Source of the DNA: Mycobacteroides chelonae
GTDB taxonomy: Bacteria > Actinomycetota > Actinomycetes > Mycobacteriales > Mycobacteriaceae
Direction: 5' to 3'
Length of the DNA stretch: 64,000 nt
NCBI RefSeq assembly: GCF_016767715.1
Contig: NZ_CP050145.1
Location: 3,782,001 to 3,846,000 of the forward strand
In this document: positions 62,719 through 64,000 of the stretch, one piece after another
Numbering within the stretch: position 1 is the first letter of the stretch
Layout: each line of letters opens with the position of its first letter
Translations under genes and position numbers: made by a program
The notes under the pieces: generated by a model
Told to the model about the DNA's origin: nothing
What the model saw: the letters and a program-made list of their open reading frames with translations, nothing else
Databases searched by the model: none

Positions 62719-63430
62719 GGCTGCCACACACCTCCCCGGCAGCTCTTGAGCTGGACGTCGCCGCCCCGGCGGCTCTGGACGCCCTGCGCCCCGTTGCCCG
62801 GACCGTCGTCCGCACGCCACGAATTCGGCCCAGGCCACAGGCGGACACCCCGTCATAGCCGGTTACCCGGGCCTGCAACCGCACCGCGGCGCCTTCCCAG
62901 TCCCCCTCGGCAACCAACAGCGTGCATCCGTTGCTGTGCGCCCGGGCCACCATCGCGCGCGCCGACGTCGAGGTCACCTTTCGTCCCCCCAGACCCAGCA
63001 CCACCAGATCCATCCCGTCCATAAGCACCGAGGCCACCTCCACCGCACTCAGACCCGGGCGAGGAATCAACGCCAAACGGCTCAGGTCCGCTCCCTTTTC
63101 CACCGCCGCCAGCACACTCACCTCCGGCATACCCACAATCGCGGCGTACCCGCCCGCCGCGGTCACCGAAGCCACCACATCCAAGGGCAACGACCGGGCC
63201 CCGCTGGCCACCGCGACCGTGCCGCGCCGCAACACGTGCCCTATCGAGCTGGCCAGCGCATCGGATACCGGCAGCAAAGATTGAGCATCCGGTAACGCTT
63301 CGTGAAACCGCCCCGCCGATGACCTGTCTCCGCCAACCTTTCCCGATATCGCAGCCATCTGCTGCCGGAGCTTTTGTAGCTGGTCAGCACGGTTCACCAG
63401 CATCTCGTCGGCGGCCGTCACTGCCGTCAC
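62696..63430 (-). CDS. imuA': Mutasome protein ImuA' (RecA-fold)
   Basis: A 244-residue protein, Rv3395c homologue, required with ImuB and DnaE2 for damage-induced mutagenesis. It has a RecA-like core: [58 protein letters not shown] and [15 protein letters not shown], with no intact Walker A Lys/Thr. The C-terminus is Arg/Ser/Ala-rich. GTG 63430 is chosen over GTG 63448 because TGGAGG lies 7 nt upstream. The SOS box is 26 bp upstream. It is first in the imuA'-imuB operon. Confidence 0.92.
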   Translation of the reverse strand: MTAVTAADEMLVNRADQLQKLRQQMAAISGKVGGDRSSAGRFHEALPDAQSLLPVSDALASSIGHVLRRGTVAVASGARSLPLDVVASVTAAGGYAAIVGMPEVSVLAAVEKGADLSRLALIPRPGLSAVEVASVLMDGMDLVVLGLGGRKVTSTSARAMVARAHSNGCTLLVAEGDWEGAAVRLQARVTGYDGVSACGLGRIRGVRTTVRATGRRASRAAGAATSSSRAAGEVCGSRGSIRSA

Positions 63431-63455
63431 AACCGCACCTCCAGACACACTCGAC

Positions 63456-63471
63456 TAGAACATATGTTCGA
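63456..63471. promoter_or_regulatory. LexA (SOS) box of imuA'-imuB
   Basis: TAGAACATATGTTCGA on the plus strand is the exact reverse complement of the dnaE2 box at 51947-51962. It lies between imuA' and the divergent NTF2-like gene at 63562. Confidence 0.9.
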
Positions 63472-63561
63472 TAGAACGAGTAAACACCCACCCCCCGACA
63501 ACCGTCAACACACGATTAGTACCCTGACAGCCAGCAAACTAGATCTAACGGGGTGGTTGAC

Positions 63562-64000
63562 ATGAGTGACGAACCGCAGTCCCATGAGGTACGCGCCCTC
63601 GTCGAGGGATACCTCCACGCAATCAACACCTCTGATACCGAAGGCCTGAAGAAGCTATCGATCGGTCCAGCGTTGGAAGAACTTTCACCCAACTACAAAG
63701 GCGTGCCCGGCAAGCAGCCGTACTGGCGCCACCTGATGATCCGCACGGAGAAAGACAATCCGTGTCACATCAAAACATTCAAAGTTTTGGCACACGGCCC
63801 AGAGCACATCGTCGTGGAGGTATACACCGAGTTTGCAGATCAGCGTGAAAAGACGTACTACCTGCCCGGCACTTGGGTCAGGTATGACGTCGCCTCGGTA
63901 CGCGGCAGGTGGAAGATCGAACTGATCCGGGATTTCGACGATCACAACTTCCATTGGCGCAAACAAGGCACCCTATTTCTTCGCGTTCCGGAATCCTGTG
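63562..64000 (+). CDS. NTF2/SnoaL-like hypothetical protein, 3' end beyond window
   Basis: An open frame from ATG 63562 to the window end (146 codons, no stop), preceded by GGGGTGG 5 nt upstream. It begins MSDEPQSHEVRALVEGYLHA, then INTSDTEGLKKLS, a helix-plus-strand start seen in NTF2-like proteins, and includes VRYDVASVRGRWKIELIRDFDD, a typical final strand pair. Function unknown. Third-position GC is lower than in the flanking core genes. It is divergent from imuA' over the SOS box, so DNA-damage control is possible. Confidence 0.7.
   Translation, partial: MSDEPQSHEVRALVEGYLHAINTSDTEGLKKLSIGPALEELSPNYKGVPGKQPYWRHLMIRTEKDNPCHIKTFKVLAHGPEHIVVEVYTEFADQREKTYYLPGTWVRYDVASVRGRWKIELIRDFDDHNFHWRKQGTLFLRVPESC

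Overview
The window is a high-GC actinobacterial chromosome segment with dense, mostly non-overlapping genes. Gene content and order follow the Mycobacterium tuberculosis block Rv3303c to Rv3395c with many gaps: lpdA, Rv3304, amiA1, amiB1, deoD, pmmB, upp, Rv3311, add, deoA, cdd, sdhCDAB, sigJ, dacB1, Rv3335c, trpS, metC (metY), metA (metX), Rv3342, Rv3355c, folD, Rv3359, mfpA, Rv3366, Rv3368c, dnaE2, acrA1, iunH, imuB, imuA'. The gaps, the compactness and the interspersed accessory genes suggest a rapidly growing mycobacterium, most likely of the Mycobacteroides (abscessus/chelonae) group. The species is inferred from recalled synteny, not from a search.

Layout. 1-7075: quinone reductase LpdA (3' part cut off by the window edge), a GGCT-like protein, two M20 amidohydrolases, and nucleoside/sugar phosphate salvage (deoD-pmmB, upp). 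7076-12861: an accessory insertion where M. tuberculosis has sapM. It holds a four-gene Esp-like, type VII secretion-like operon with an NlpC/P60 peptidase, an FkbM methyltransferase, and two tandem paralogues of unknown function. 12957-17074: the Rv3311 homologue and the cdd-deoA-add salvage operon. 17334-20788: sdhCDAB, ended by a strong terminator. 20902-22415: a CxxC carboxymuconolactone decarboxylase-like gene and the ECF41 sigma factor SigJ, convergent, with a matching SigJ-type promoter on the former. 22449-31136: SMP-30-like protein, DacB1, YihY, TrpS, XthA, a hydrolase and monomeric isocitrate dehydrogenase. 31352-34894: a SAM-IV riboswitch controlling metY-metX, then a methyltransferase. 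34961-43467: lipoprotein, folD, nitroreductase, OYE-type oxidoreductase, an HxlR/NAD(P)-binding pair, an FHA-ABC transporter (Rv1747-like) and MfpA. 43545-48161: an accessory stretch, partly lower in GC, with MarR- and AraC-controlled small-enzyme genes. 48195-63430: TrmL-like methylase, DnaE2, a cysteine hydrolase with TetR, a large lipoprotein, a bPH2 membrane pair, AcrA1, amine oxidase, nucleoside hydrolase, ImuB and ImuA'. 63562-64000: the 5' part of an NTF2-like gene, cut by the edge.

How the genes work together. The SOS mutasome (DnaE2, ImuB, ImuA') is split over two loci about 9 kb apart, each preceded by the same LexA-type box core GAACATATGTTC. Nucleoside salvage (deoD, upp, add, deoA, cdd, iunH, pmmB) is spread over three loci. 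The sulfur genes metY/metX are under a SAM riboswitch.

A recurring sequence feature is a TANNNT -10 hexamer (often TAGGCT) only 5-9 nt before an ATG or GTG. It is seen at about 20 genes, implies widespread leaderless transcripts, and was used to choose starts. No tRNA, rRNA, insertion sequence or CRISPR array was recognised.
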